The notes under the pieces are model-generated. The model was not told the origin of the DNA and did no database searches. It worked only from the letters and a program-made list of their open reading frames with translations. From Pirellulales bacterium (lineage in GTDB: Bacteria > Planctomycetota > Planctomycetia > Pirellulales > JACPPG01), in contig DASXEJ010000142.1 of NCBI GenBank assembly GCA_036490175.1, positions 1-64,000 of the forward strand: a stretch of 64,000 nucleotides of DNA, written 5' to 3'. Both the position numbers and the translations under genes were made by a program. Position 1 is the first letter of the stretch, and every line of letters begins with the position of its first letter. Below, piece by piece: positions 35,539 to 44,110 of the stretch.

Positions 35539-36747
35539 ATGGCCAAGTCCCGACAAAGTCGACGCCGCAAAACGCGCTTCTCGCGCCGCTCGAAGCCTGG
35601 CGATTTGCCCGGACTAGTCCAGCCTGATCCGGAAGCACCTCCACCGATAGTGCACGTGATCGCTTACGGCCCGGATCAGTTTGTCGAACAGCGTGTCACC
35701 GATTGCACGCAGGTTCAAAAGCTGATCAACAAAGCACCCGTCACTTGGGTCAATGTCGAAGGACTGGGAAACGCCCATACGATTCGTTCGATCGGCGAGC
35801 TGTTTCATTTGCACCCGCTAGCGCTGGAAGATGTGGCGAACACGCACCAGCGGCCCAAAGCTGAGCCGTATCAAAACTGCTTGTTCATCGTCGCCCGCAT
35901 GACCCAGCTCAATGAGCGGCTGGAAACGGAACAGATCAGTTTGTTTCTTGGTCCCAACTTCGTGATCACGTTTTTGGAAGATCCGGGCGACGCTTTCGAT
36001 CCAGTGCGTCTACATTTGCGCAATTCACAGGGCCGTCTGCGTTGCTCCGGCGCCGGCTACCTGGCGTATGCCCTTTTAGACGCCGTGGTGGATGGATACT
36101 TTCCCGTGGTCGAGGAATACGGCGAGCGGCTGGACGCCCTGGAGGATGAAGTCGTCTCGGACCCGAGCCGGTCGACGATCGCCTGGGCGCATCAGGTCAA
36201 ACGCGACCTGCGCACGTTGCGCCGCGCGATCTGGCCGCTGCGCGAAACCCTGAATGCCCTGGCCCGCGACCAGCACGAATTGATCGACAATGAGACTCGT
36301 GTCTATCTTCGCGACTGTTACGACCACACGGTGCAGATCATCGACATTGTCGAGACCTATCGCGAGTTAGATGCCGACCTGACGGACCTTTACCTGTCGA
36401 GCCTGAGCAACAGGCTGAACGAGGTAATGAAGGTCCTGACGATCATCGCGACAATCTTCATGCCGTTGTCGTTCATCGCCAGCGTCTATGGGATGAACTT
36501 CAACACGGCCTCGCCCTACAACATGCCCGAACTGAATTGGCGGTTCGGTTATGTATACGTGTGGCTCCTGATGATCCTTTCGGCGGTGGGCATGTATGTT
36601 TTCTTCCGCTGGATGCGATGGGTCGGCCCGGGCAGCCTGGAACGTCAGCAGCGCGAAGCACGACGCTCTTCTCGACTAGAAGACGAGGTGGAAGCCGTGC
36701 GAGTGTCGAGCGACAAGGTTGCGCTGCCACCGGCCGCGTCCGAATAA
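35539..36747 (+). CDS. corA: CorA-family magnesium/cobalt transporter
   Basis: ATG at 35539, five nt after the stop of the mechanosensitive-channel gene, so the two are co-transcribed; a longer open frame starting at 35395 overlaps the channel and is rejected. The protein is 402 aa. A basic N-terminus and an alpha/beta cytoplasmic domain are followed by a long helix, then two C-terminal membrane helices with the YGMNF signature in the connecting loop (FIASVYGMNFNT), the ion selectivity element. Role: Mg2+ (or Co2+) uptake. Confidence 0.92.
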   Translation: MAKSRQSRRRKTRFSRRSKPGDLPGLVQPDPEAPPPIVHVIAYGPDQFVEQRVTDCTQVQKLINKAPVTWVNVEGLGNAHTIRSIGELFHLHPLALEDVANTHQRPKAEPYQNCLFIVARMTQLNERLETEQISLFLGPNFVITFLEDPGDAFDPVRLHLRNSQGRLRCSGAGYLAYALLDAVVDGYFPVVEEYGERLDALEDEVVSDPSRSTIAWAHQVKRDLRTLRRAIWPLRETLNALARDQHELIDNETRVYLRDCYDHTVQIIDIVETYRELDADLTDLYLSSLSNRLNEVMKVLTIIATIFMPLSFIASVYGMNFNTASPYNMPELNWRFGYVYVWLLMILSAVGMYVFFRWMRWVGPGSLERQQREARRSSRLEDEVEAVRVSSDKVALPPAASE

Positions 36748-36790
36748 AAAGGGGCTATTAACATGTCGTGGCGACGCAGATCGTGATCCT

Positions 36791-36910
36791 GTGACAAGCC
36801 AACAAATTGACTACACCGGCTGTGACTTGGGGGAGATTGAGTTTTGGCGTAGCCGAACGCCGCGTGGTGGTAAACCAGCGATGGTGATCTGCCTAACCAG
36901 TGAATACTGA
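36791..36910 (+). CDS. Possible 39-aa small protein ahead of a terminator
   Basis: From a GTG at 36791 a 39-residue frame runs to TGA at 36910, 18 nt before a strong terminator. Its sequence (IDYTGCDLGEIEFWRSR and MVICLTSEY) looks protein-like. It could be a small gene in the corA transcription unit or the remnant of a larger gene. No family is recognised and no ribosome-binding site is seen. Confidence 0.3.
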   Translation: MTSQQIDYTGCDLGEIEFWRSRTPRGGKPAMVICLTSEY

Positions 36911-36928
36911 TTCTTTCAGAAGGCTTTG

Positions 36929-36965
36929 AAAGGCCCCGCAGCGCATCGTTGCGGGGCCTTTTCAT
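36929..36965 (+). terminator. Strong rho-independent terminator
   Basis: A perfect 12-bp stem: AAAGGCCCCGCA (36929-36940), a 9-nt loop and TGCGGGGCCTTT (36950-36961), followed by a T-rich stretch (TCATTGCTT). It ends the mscS-corA (and small ORF) transcription unit. The A-run before and T-run after make it partly bidirectional. Confidence 0.9.
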
Positions 36966-37066
36966 TGCTTGGCAATTCAAGGCATCGACAGTCGTCAGCC
37001 GGCCGGTGCCTCGTCGAAGGTCGAACCGGCCTTCAGCCCACGCGGACTGAGGTCTCTGAGACCTCG

Positions 37067-37080
37067 CCGCTACGACTTCC
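37067..37080. repeat. Short direct repeat, left copy
   Basis: CCGCTACGACTTCC occurs here and again at 37833-37846, on either side of the YkgJ-like gene. In both copies GTTTCAG and TGCCGT follow at similar distances, so the similarity extends to roughly 38 nt with mismatches. Confidence 0.5.
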
Positions 37081-37271
37081 GCCCCCACGTTTCAGGCTGC
37101 CGTCACGAGCTTTGCTAGCTGCAAAGTTCCCGAGAAAAAGGCACTAGCACCGAAACGTTTTGGGTTGTTCCCAACGGCGAGGTCAGCGGATGCCGAACAA
37201 TGAAATGAGGCCTTCGAATTGTTATGCCGACGAGGACGGCGGCAGGATGTCAGAGGCGAGAGGATAAGGGG

Positions 37272-37784
37272 ATGAAGAATACCGAGAACGAACAGAACGA
37301 TGCCGCGTACACAGAAAGCTCGCCGCTACATGCGGAGCAAAGCGAGCCTAGCCATAGCGGTGAAAAACAGCGGCGCAACGAGTGCGGCATTTGCACGCTT
37401 TGTTGCAAGCTGGTCGCAGTTGAGGAGATTGAAAAGCCGGTGGGCAGTTGGTGTCCGCACTGCCTGCTGGGCAAGGGCTGTAAGATCTACGACGCCAGGC
37501 CTACTGAATGCCAGACGTGGAACTGCCTTTGGCTCCAAGGGGCATTTGGCGACCAACCAGGCCTCAGGCCGGACAAGTGCAAAGTTGTCGTCGGCTACCA
37601 AGCGGGGTTCATCATGGCGATGCAGGATACGGCGCCACGAGAGACGGGACTTCGGCTAATTGAAACACTCAAAGCCTCAGGCAAGCCCATGATGATTAAG
37701 AGATTTGGCCAGCCCGGAGTAGAGGTGCTAAATGCCACGATTAAGGAAGCACTTCAGGCTGGTGTAATCGGGCCATCGAGGTAG
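37272..37784 (+). CDS. YkgJ-like (UPF0153) cysteine-cluster protein
   Basis: The ATG at 37272 has a purine-rich ribosome-binding site (GAGAGGATAAGGGG) and is preferred over the frame opening at 37224. The protein is 170 aa. After a hydrophilic N-terminus comes the cysteine pattern CGICTLCCKL, then CPHCLLGKGCKIYDARPTEC and CLWL, the zinc/iron-chelating UPF0153 arrangement (C-x2-C-C ... C-x-IY-x2-RP-x2-C). The biochemical role of this family is unclear. It is flanked by two copies of a short direct repeat and looks less GC-rich than the flanking genes. Confidence 0.75.
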   Translation: MKNTENEQNDAAYTESSPLHAEQSEPSHSGEKQRRNECGICTLCCKLVAVEEIEKPVGSWCPHCLLGKGCKIYDARPTECQTWNCLWLQGAFGDQPGLRPDKCKVVVGYQAGFIMAMQDTAPRETGLRLIETLKASGKPMMIKRFGQPGVEVLNATIKEALQAGVIGPSR

Positions 37785-37832
37785 TCGCATCGACTGTTTT
37801 ACCGCGGCAGCTCAACCCTGGATGCCCCGCCA

Positions 37833-37846
37833 CCGCTACGACTTCC
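37833..37846. repeat. Short direct repeat, right copy
   Basis: Second copy of CCGCTACGACTTCC, followed by GTTTCAG and TGCCGT as in the left copy at 37067-37080. Confidence 0.5.
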
Positions 37847-37994
37847 AGGCCGTGGTTTCAGTGCCGTTTTGAAGAATGACGGACATTACGGGGTCTTGGG
37901 TTTAATTCTGTTGGACCGGACCAGCGTCGGTGGTATGGCGGCGCGTTGACCAGAACACGGTCGCTCCAATGCACCCTCGAACAGAAATCGCAGC

Positions 37995-38969
37995 TTATTT
38001 CGCCGACCTTTCAGAAGGGCTTGCGACTACGGGAACCTTGACTTGATTGGTCCTAAGCTCAAATGGAAAATCTCCGCCATCAATGGAAACCGTTACGGTC
38101 GCTTCTCCGACAACTACGCCGGTCGGCATTTTGAAGTTCGGCTCGTAAAACTCCCAATAGCAGCACCGATCCTTCAATGGATACGATATCTGTAGGGGAG
38201 AATCGCTGCCTGCGACCGGCCATTCGATTCGCAGGTTCGGAATTAAAGCCTTTGGCAGGGCATCGATACTCAGTCGGGCAGTTGCACCCTCTCCGCCATC
38301 CCGATTGATGAATGCGACGCTCAAACGGTCAAGGCCCGCGCCAATGACGAACTCCTTGCGGCGGAGCATCCGCGGCTCGAGCGCGCCGCCGAAATGAATT
38401 ATTGGTACGACTGCTGGGGACTCTGCCCAGAACGTCCCAAACCAGCCGGCGTACATCGGCATTAAGCCGTCTACATTCATTGAGAGGCCGTAGCTGTCCT
38501 CTTTGCCGCCATAGTTCCAACGACGCAGACAAAAGTCCGTGTGTCTCGAACCGTTAGACGGCGTGATCTCTTCGAGTAGATAGTCGAAGTCCCACCTGCT
38601 GGCTGCCGACTCGAATGCTCCCAAATCCCTGACATGCGTTGGCTCAACGGGCGGCCCGTCGTCCGTTAGGTCGCCGTTGGCGTTCTTGTCGATGTACAAA
38701 GACTTGCCGTCCTCAACTATCCACACTTTCGAATTGGCATTCGCACCGAGCGCGATGAGCGCGTATTTCGGCAATGCGGACTTGTACTTAGGTTCCTTGG
38801 CAATGCGTCGCTCGATGCGATCCACCAAAGCATCGGCCGCGGACTTGGTTTGGTCAGGCTCGACTGCCACGGAGGGTGTCACCGGCGTTGCCGCAAGTAG
38901 CAGCCCCAAGATACCGACCATTGCCGTGAACTTACTGCGTTCGCAATCGGAACGGGCTACAGTAGTCAT
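37995..38969 (-). CDS. Exported protein of unknown function
   Basis: The protein is 324 aa. An N-terminal signal peptide (MVGILGLLLAATPVTPSVAV, with a second in-frame Met at 38921 as an alternative start) indicates export. A loop of the type DKNANGDLTDDGP (about residues 92-104) resembles a calcium-binding Asp/Asn loop found in many planctomycete exported proteins. The rest is beta-rich and unfamiliar (for example RRWNYGGKEDSYGLSM). Function unknown; it is probably an orphan in the accessory stretch. Confidence 0.65.
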   Translation of the reverse strand: MTTVARSDCERSKFTAMVGILGLLLAATPVTPSVAVEPDQTKSAADALVDRIERRIAKEPKYKSALPKYALIALGANANSKVWIVEDGKSLYIDKNANGDLTDDGPPVEPTHVRDLGAFESAASRWDFDYLLEEITPSNGSRHTDFCLRRWNYGGKEDSYGLSMNVDGLMPMYAGWFGTFWAESPAVVPIIHFGGALEPRMLRRKEFVIGAGLDRLSVAFINRDGGEGATARLSIDALPKALIPNLRIEWPVAGSDSPLQISYPLKDRCCYWEFYEPNFKMPTGVVVGEATVTVSIDGGDFPFELRTNQVKVPVVASPSERSAK

Positions 38970-39193
38970 CGATTCGGCCCCCGGATGTTGGCAGGATCAA
39001 TTGAGCCGACGCTGATTCTACGGCTACGCTTGGCGAACCGTCAATTACCAGAGAATCCAAGAGGCTTAAACGCCAGAGGTTTGAATGAAATGGCACGGAA
39101 CAGCGGCGGCGTGTGGCGATCCGCAGCAGATGACCGCTCATCTCAAGGCGACGCGAAAGGGGACGACTTCGGTCTGTGGGTTGGCAGTCGTTT

Positions 39194-39403
39194 TAATCCC
39201 GACAAGGGCACCGCAGGCTGTTGTTGAACTGGTTCAACGCCCATGGGAAGATTTCCACCGGGATCGCTGAACGATTTAACAACAAGGCAAAACTCACCAT
39301 GAGAAAGTCGTACGGCTTTCGCGAATACGAAACCATCGAACTCGCGCTGTACCACCAACTTGGCAACCTACCTCAGCCAGAACTCACCCACGAATTCTGC
39401 TGA
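39194..39403 (+). pseudogene. Remnant of an ISL3-family transposase (C-terminus only)
   Basis: After an in-frame stop at 39191, 69 codons read as HRRLLLNWFNAHGKISTG, then FNNKAKLTMRKSYGFREYE and YHQLGNLPQPELTHEFC before TGA. This is the C-terminal end of ISL3-family DDE transposases, which typically finish in a similar Gly-Asn-Leu-Pro-Glu-Pro...Phe-Cys phrase. Nothing recognisable of the remaining ~85% lies upstream, and no terminal inverted repeats were seen. It is a decayed insertion-sequence fragment. Confidence 0.8.
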
Positions 39404-39435
39404 CGAGGCGAAAAGTAGGGCCAATCCTGCCGGCC

Positions 39436-40068
39436 CTATTTAAGGTCCACCGACCAGTAGGCATTGTCGAGAAAGCTCTTCCAGCTTTGGTATTTCGGGT
39501 TGCCGAGCTTGAGGCTCAGCATAGGGCTACGTTTTGGTTTGCTGGGTTGCCGTATGAGGTGCATGTGCGCTTCCTGTGGCGTGCGACCTCCTTTTCTCAC
39601 GTTGCACTTCACGCAGCTGCACACGATGTTCTCCCAACTGGCTTCGCCGCCGCGGCTGCGCGGTGTAACGTGATCCAGGCTCAATTCGCTAGTCGGGAAC
39701 TTACGGCCGCAATACTGACAGCGGTTTCCATCCCGTGCGAAAATGTTGCGGCGATTGAAGCGAATTGCTTGTTTGGGCAGCCTGTCGTAGGACAGCAGTC
39801 GAATCACGCGCGGGACTTGGATTTCAAAATTTACGGAGCGGATCCAGTCATCGTGCGGTGCCTTGTAACTGGCCCGCAACTCGCTGATTTCCCGCCAGCT
39901 CTCGAAATCGTAGTTGGCGTACTGGCCCTCCTCGACGTGTATCACCTCGGCCAGATCGCGAAACAACAAGCCGAATGCCCGTCGCACGCTAACTACATGC
40001 ACAGCCATGTACAGCCGATTCAAGACAAGAACGCTAGCGCTCAACGGATTCACCGCGGCATTCGACAT
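39436..40068 (-). CDS. HNH endonuclease
   Basis: The ATG at 40068 gives 210 aa starting MSNAAVNPLSASVLVLNRLY, the usual N-terminus of this widespread planctomycete/cyanobacterial family; the frame extends 17 codons further. The HNH motif is at about residues 110-160: RDGNRCQYCGRKF, LSLDHVTPRSRGG, ENIVCSCVKCNVRKGG, with two C-x2-C zinc knuckles framing the catalytic Asp-His. Cellular role unknown; not obviously linked to a methylase. The 3' end faces the transposase remnant. Confidence 0.88.
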   Translation of the reverse strand: MSNAAVNPLSASVLVLNRLYMAVHVVSVRRAFGLLFRDLAEVIHVEEGQYANYDFESWREISELRASYKAPHDDWIRSVNFEIQVPRVIRLLSYDRLPKQAIRFNRRNIFARDGNRCQYCGRKFPTSELSLDHVTPRSRGGEASWENIVCSCVKCNVRKGGRTPQEAHMHLIRQPSKPKRSPMLSLKLGNPKYQSWKSFLDNAYWSVDLK

Positions 40069-40681
40069 TACCAGCCTCGCAGATGTGGGGTCAGCGGATC
40101 GTTCGATACCGGGCCACATTTCCCCGGCCGCAAACTGCTCTCCCCTTCGACGGCTGAATTTGAGTTCTGGAAAACTGGAACAGCCCGATGGGGGGTGCAG
40201 CTAGTATTTTATTCGCCCCCCGGCCGACCGGCTAGTCAAGTTGCCCGTCAGAAGCCTGCCGTTCGGCACCCTTTTAGATGCAAAGGACGCATGATTCGGG
40301 CCCCGAACGCTCTTCTAGCGCCGATGTTTTGGCACTCGCTCGGCACGCTGCGCATGCGATCAGGTGCCAATTGCGTAACGTGCGCGGACAGGCGATGCGA
40401 TGGCCGAGGATGAGGCGCCATCAAGGTCGGGACATAGTCTGCCCCTGACCTCCTGCGCGATTCACGTAGCGCGTTCCACTCCAGTGGTGCGCCAGAACGG
40501 CACATTTCCCCATTCATGTCAAGCCGACCTGAGCCTGAACTCGCGATTAAAAACATCCTCAAAAAAGGCTCCAAAACGACTTGCCTCGCAGAGCGAATTG
40601 TCATTAGGATGAACTTAGTTCTTACGCAAACAGTTCAGTGTTTCTCTACGGGCGTCATCGCCCAGGCACGGGGAAATAGCG
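40069..40681. other. Intergenic region upstream of HNH gene
   Basis: About 610 nt between divergent genes. Short open frames on both strands overlap and none has protein-like character. No repeat or RNA recognised. Confidence 0.4.
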
Positions 40682-40990
40682 ATGATTCATCACTCGTGCG
40701 ACCTCTGCAAACGACCATTGGATCCGTCGGACGATCTGCGTTACGTGGTCAAGATGGAGGTCTACGCCGCGTTCGACCCAATCGAACTGGACGAGCCTGA
40801 GGCCGACTGCGACCATCTGCAAGATCTTGACGACATCATCGAGCAGTTGGACGATTTGTCGAGCGACGCGATCGGCGACGAGATCTGTCAGCACCTGCGG
40901 TTCGACCTTTGTCCGGAATGCCGCAAGAGATTTCTCGCCAATCCACTCGGTCGCAAGGCGACCAAGAAATTCAACTTCAGCCAGAACTGA
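40682..40990 (+). CDS. Small cysteine-containing conserved hypothetical protein
   Basis: A 102-aa protein. An N-terminal C-x2-C (CDLCKRPLDPSDDL) and a C-terminal C-x2-C (FDLCPECRKRFLANPLG) probably bind one zinc ion, with an acidic middle (DLDDIIEQLDDLSSD). Small proteins of this kind recur in planctomycete genomes. Function unknown. A GGGGAAA sequence about 10 nt upstream may be the ribosome-binding site. Confidence 0.7.
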   Translation: MIHHSCDLCKRPLDPSDDLRYVVKMEVYAAFDPIELDEPEADCDHLQDLDDIIEQLDDLSSDAIGDEICQHLRFDLCPECRKRFLANPLGRKATKKFNFSQN

Positions 40991-41199
40991 AGTCCGTTGC
41001 GGGGCCTCGTGCTGCAAATGGCGCGATGTAACGTCGAGCAGCAAAATTTAGACTGGTCGCGGACAGTGGCCCCGTTTGCGGCGCTTGGCGCGGGTGTAAC
41101 GTCTTGGTGCGTCGTGGCCACGCGATGCTGCCAAGTTTGGCGAGATTCGCTTCTGGCATCCCCATTCGCACGACGCGCCCTGGGCGCGGCAGGCCTGCG

Positions 41200-41733
41200 A
41201 TGACCCGCCGCTCGCTTCATCGTGCGATTCTCCTGGCCGTGTGTACGCTCGTCGCAGCATTGCAATCCTGGCGGGGTTGCAGCTACGAGCGGTTTCCAGA
41301 ATCATTCGACGAAGGCAACTATCAAGTCCGTCGCGTCGTCGACGGCGACACCCTGCTAATGCGCGACCGCCGGCGGATTCGCCTCATGGGGGTCGACACG
41401 CCCGAGACCGTCAAGGAAAACACGCCGGTCCAACCCTGGGGGCCAGAGGCGACCGCCTTTACCCGCGAGTTCGTCGCCAACAGGGACGTTCGTTTGCAAT
41501 TCGACCGCGAACGAATCGACCGCTTTGGCCGCTACCTGGCCTTCGTCTGGGTCGGCGATCTGATGCTGAACGAAGAGTTGCTGCGCGCCGGCCTCGCGCG
41601 CTGGGAGCCGGGCTACCATTACTCGCAGTCTATGAAGACCCGTTTCCGGAAAGCGCAGCGCGAGGCCCAGCAGGCGCATCGCGGGATTTGGAGCGGGGGC
41701 CAGCCGCATCACCAAAACGAGTCCTATCGATGA
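41200..41733 (+). CDS. Thermonuclease-family (SNase-like) secreted nuclease
   Basis: The ATG at 41200 is chosen because a membrane/signal helix (AILLAVCTLVAALQSW) follows directly; the open frame begins 32 codons earlier. The protein is 177 aa. The staphylococcal-nuclease fold is marked by VRRVVDGDTLLM, RLMGVDTPET (Arg, Asp and Glu of the active site) and DRFGRYLAFVWVG (the second active-site Arg). Such enzymes degrade DNA or RNA outside the cytoplasm with Ca2+. It is probably monocistronic. Confidence 0.85.
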   Translation: MTRRSLHRAILLAVCTLVAALQSWRGCSYERFPESFDEGNYQVRRVVDGDTLLMRDRRRIRLMGVDTPETVKENTPVQPWGPEATAFTREFVANRDVRLQFDRERIDRFGRYLAFVWVGDLMLNEELLRAGLARWEPGYHYSQSMKTRFRKAQREAQQAHRGIWSGGQPHHQNESYR

Positions 41734-41924
41734 TCGATCGGCAATGGGCCAGAGCGCGCGCCCGACTATGCACGGGAGGGCGCCCAAAGGGACGGCGCGT
41801 GGGGCCGTTGTTTGCCGGGTCTGCCGCTGCATTGCCCAAACTTGTTCACCCCCCGCGTGGCTGTTAGAATCGGCGATTCTTTACTATTCGCCCATTCACG
41901 ACAGAGAAACTGGGGATCGTTGCC

Positions 41925-42998
41925 TTGGTCAACAATAAGAATCTGAAGATCGCCGTCATTGGCGGCGATGGTACTGGTCCCGAGGTTGCCGCCGAGGGTT
42001 TGAAGGTCCTGGCTGCGGTCTCGAAGCTTGAGAACTTCAGGTACGAGCTCGAACACTACGACTTCGGCGGTGACCGCTACCTGCGCACCGGCGAAATCCT
42101 GCCCAAGGGAGCCGTCGACGAGTTGCGCAAGTTCGACGCCATCTACCTGGGCGCAGTAGGCCATCCGGATGTCGCACCCGGCATCCTGGAGAAGGGCTTG
42201 CTGCTCGAACTCCGGTTTCAATTGGATCAGTACATCAACCTGCGGCCGGTGCAATTGTTCCCGGGCGTGGATACGCCGCTCAAGGATAAGGGGCCGGCGG
42301 ACGTCGATTTCGTCGTCGTGCGCGAGAACACCGAAGATATGTACTGTGGCGTTGGCGGCTTCTTGAAAAAGAATACGCCCGACGAGGTCGCCACGCAGAC
42401 CGCGATTTATACCCGCAAAGGGTGCGAGCGCTGCATCCGCTGGGCCTTCGATTTCACGCGCCGACGTAACAATCCCAAGAAGATGCTGACGCTGGTGGCC
42501 AAGACGAACGTGTTGACCTACGGGCATGACCTGTGGTGGCGCACATTTCGGGATGTCGCTAAGGAATACCCGGACATCAAAGCCGACTACAACCATGTCG
42601 ACGCCTGTTGTATGTGGATGGTGAAGAATCCCGAGTACTACGACGTGATCGTCACCACCAACATGTTTGGCGATATCATCACCGACCTGGGCGGAATCCT
42701 GCAGGGAGGTATGGGCGTGGCCGCCGGTGGCAACATCAATCCTGATCCGGGTGGCACTAGCATGTACGAGCCGATGGGAGGCAGCGCGCCCAAGTACACT
42801 GGCCTGCACGTCATCAATCCAATCGCGGCGATCAACGCCCTGGGCATGTTATTGGAACACACCGGTCAACCGGCCGCTGCCGCCCGCGTGCAAAAGGCCA
42901 TCCGCGCCGTGACCGGCAGCAAGATGAAGAGTCAGGCCGCCGGCAAGATGGGGCACAGCACACAACAGGTGGGCGATCTAGTGGTCGCGGCTCTGTAA
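41925..42998 (+). CDS. Isocitrate/isopropylmalate dehydrogenase family enzyme (LeuB-like)
   Basis: TTG start with a GGGGA box about 10 nt upstream; 357 aa. The family pattern is clear: IAVIGGDGTGPEV at the N-terminus, LRPVQLFPG, VRENTEDMYCG, and the metal/substrate loop NMFGDIITDLGG-x-LQGGMG followed by EPMGGSAPKYTG, where the adenine-binding segment begins. This family includes 3-isopropylmalate dehydrogenase (leucine synthesis), homoisocitrate and tartrate dehydrogenases. LeuB is the likely role but the substrate is not proven, and no leuA, leuC or leuD is adjacent. Confidence 0.85.
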   Translation: MVNNKNLKIAVIGGDGTGPEVAAEGLKVLAAVSKLENFRYELEHYDFGGDRYLRTGEILPKGAVDELRKFDAIYLGAVGHPDVAPGILEKGLLLELRFQLDQYINLRPVQLFPGVDTPLKDKGPADVDFVVVRENTEDMYCGVGGFLKKNTPDEVATQTAIYTRKGCERCIRWAFDFTRRRNNPKKMLTLVAKTNVLTYGHDLWWRTFRDVAKEYPDIKADYNHVDACCMWMVKNPEYYDVIVTTNMFGDIITDLGGILQGGMGVAAGGNINPDPGGTSMYEPMGGSAPKYTGLHVINPIAAINALGMLLEHTGQPAAAARVQKAIRAVTGSKMKSQAAGKMGHSTQQVGDLVVAAL

Positions 42999-43272
42999 GC
43001 GTCTAGCAGTCAAATCTCACCGCGAAATTTCATTCACAATTTCGAGCATCATGACCAACAACGGTGCGTTGGTCGGTTGTTGTCAAGGCACGCGTAACGG
43101 CGGCGCCGGCGCTATTGCTGCCGATTACTTGTTGCCGTTGTAGGGGCACGCTACGCTCGATTTTGACGCTAATTGAGCCCGCCTTCGCCGCTTGCGGGCT
43201 ATCCGGTTCGGGCAGAATGCATGGGGACCGGACATTCTTGGAGTCGTCCACTCAATCACGGGATTAACATTA

Positions 43273-43974
43273 ATGCGTTTGAACATGTTGCGCGCGCTAT
43301 TAACAGCTTGGGTCTTCGGTTTATTGTCGCAAGCTGTTGTCGCGGTGCCTCTCGAAGTCGATTGGATTACCCAATATGGCAACGAGACACTTCAAACGGC
43401 CACACTTTCGCCCGCTCCGCGGATGTTGCGCAATATTTCGAACTCGCTGATGACCGCCGCGCCTAACTATTTGGACGGCTCGATCTATTTGCAACGCCGG
43501 ACTGACTATGTTGACAACTACCGAGAATTAGCCGGTATAGGCGAGACAGCCCAAGATTGGCTCCGCCCCAATCGGGTGACAATTTCCGAGTCGGCGGTGG
43601 TCCTAGTGGCGGTTCGCGATGCGGACTATCCGGGCGCGGGAAGTCTGCTGACCAGCTTGGGCTGGACCTCATTAGGGGACACGATCACGATGGGCTATTA
43701 TTCCGGCGCTGTACAACTATCGCTTTATGCCGGATTAGTAGATGCAGGGCCCGTGCAAATCTCGGGTGCGGGCGTGAATGACTTGCGTTTCGCCGGCCTC
43801 GATACGGAATCGCCGGCAAACTATTTTTTCTTCCAATCCTACAATGCCTTTTCGGCGGAGACGTTGGCCGATCTGCGCAATGTTAGCGTGCCCGAACCTG
43901 CGACGCTTAGCCTAGCGAGCCTCGCATTCTTGCTGTTGGTTTGTGAAGCTCGGCGACAACGGCGATCCGTCTAG
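43273..43974 (+). CDS. PEP-CTERM sorting-domain protein
   Basis: The ATG at 43273 gives 233 aa; the frame starts 27 codons earlier without support. A signal peptide (LRALLTAWVFGLLSQAVVA) is followed by a secreted domain of ~180 residues (GSIYLQRRTDYVDNY) that is not recognised. The C-terminus has VPEPATLSLASLAFLLLV plus a basic tail EARRQRR, the complete PEP-CTERM tripartite signal for exosortase processing. The protein is therefore probably exported and transferred to an extracellular surface or matrix. Confidence 0.85.
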   Translation: MRLNMLRALLTAWVFGLLSQAVVAVPLEVDWITQYGNETLQTATLSPAPRMLRNISNSLMTAAPNYLDGSIYLQRRTDYVDNYRELAGIGETAQDWLRPNRVTISESAVVLVAVRDADYPGAGSLLTSLGWTSLGDTITMGYYSGAVQLSLYAGLVDAGPVQISGAGVNDLRFAGLDTESPANYFFFQSYNAFSAETLADLRNVSVPEPATLSLASLAFLLLVCEARRQRRSV

Positions 43975-44110
43975 CTGTTGCCAAGCGTGGTAGGCGCTTG
44001 AACCTTACCGTTTGGTTCCTGCCTGCTCTTCACCTGCTATGCTATTAGCGACGGTTCAACCGCTTTTGGCACGAACGAAATCGCAGGCAAGCGCAGATTC
44101 CGAGGATTGC

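Larger units (their letters stand above)
36748..37271. other. Intergenic region after corA
   Basis: Holds a 40-codon open frame (36791-36910), a strong intrinsic terminator (36929-36965) and the left copy of a short direct repeat (37067-37080), each listed separately. Beyond these nothing is recognised. The sequence from here to about 40.1 kb reads less GC-rich than its surroundings. Confidence 0.5.

Noticed and set aside
36791-36910. A link of the small frame to a polyamine-synthase-like N-terminus
   Set aside because: The resemblance was only by eye over a short stretch and could not be supported; kept as an unassigned small frame.
37060-37860. Integron-type attC sites around the YkgJ-like gene
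   Set aside because: The short direct repeats lack the paired GTTRRRY/RYYYAAC boxes and the overall attC inverted-repeat form.
41766-42809. A 347-codon minus-strand open frame opposite the LeuB-like gene
   Set aside because: It lies antisense to a clear dehydrogenase with canonical motifs; no independent protein features.
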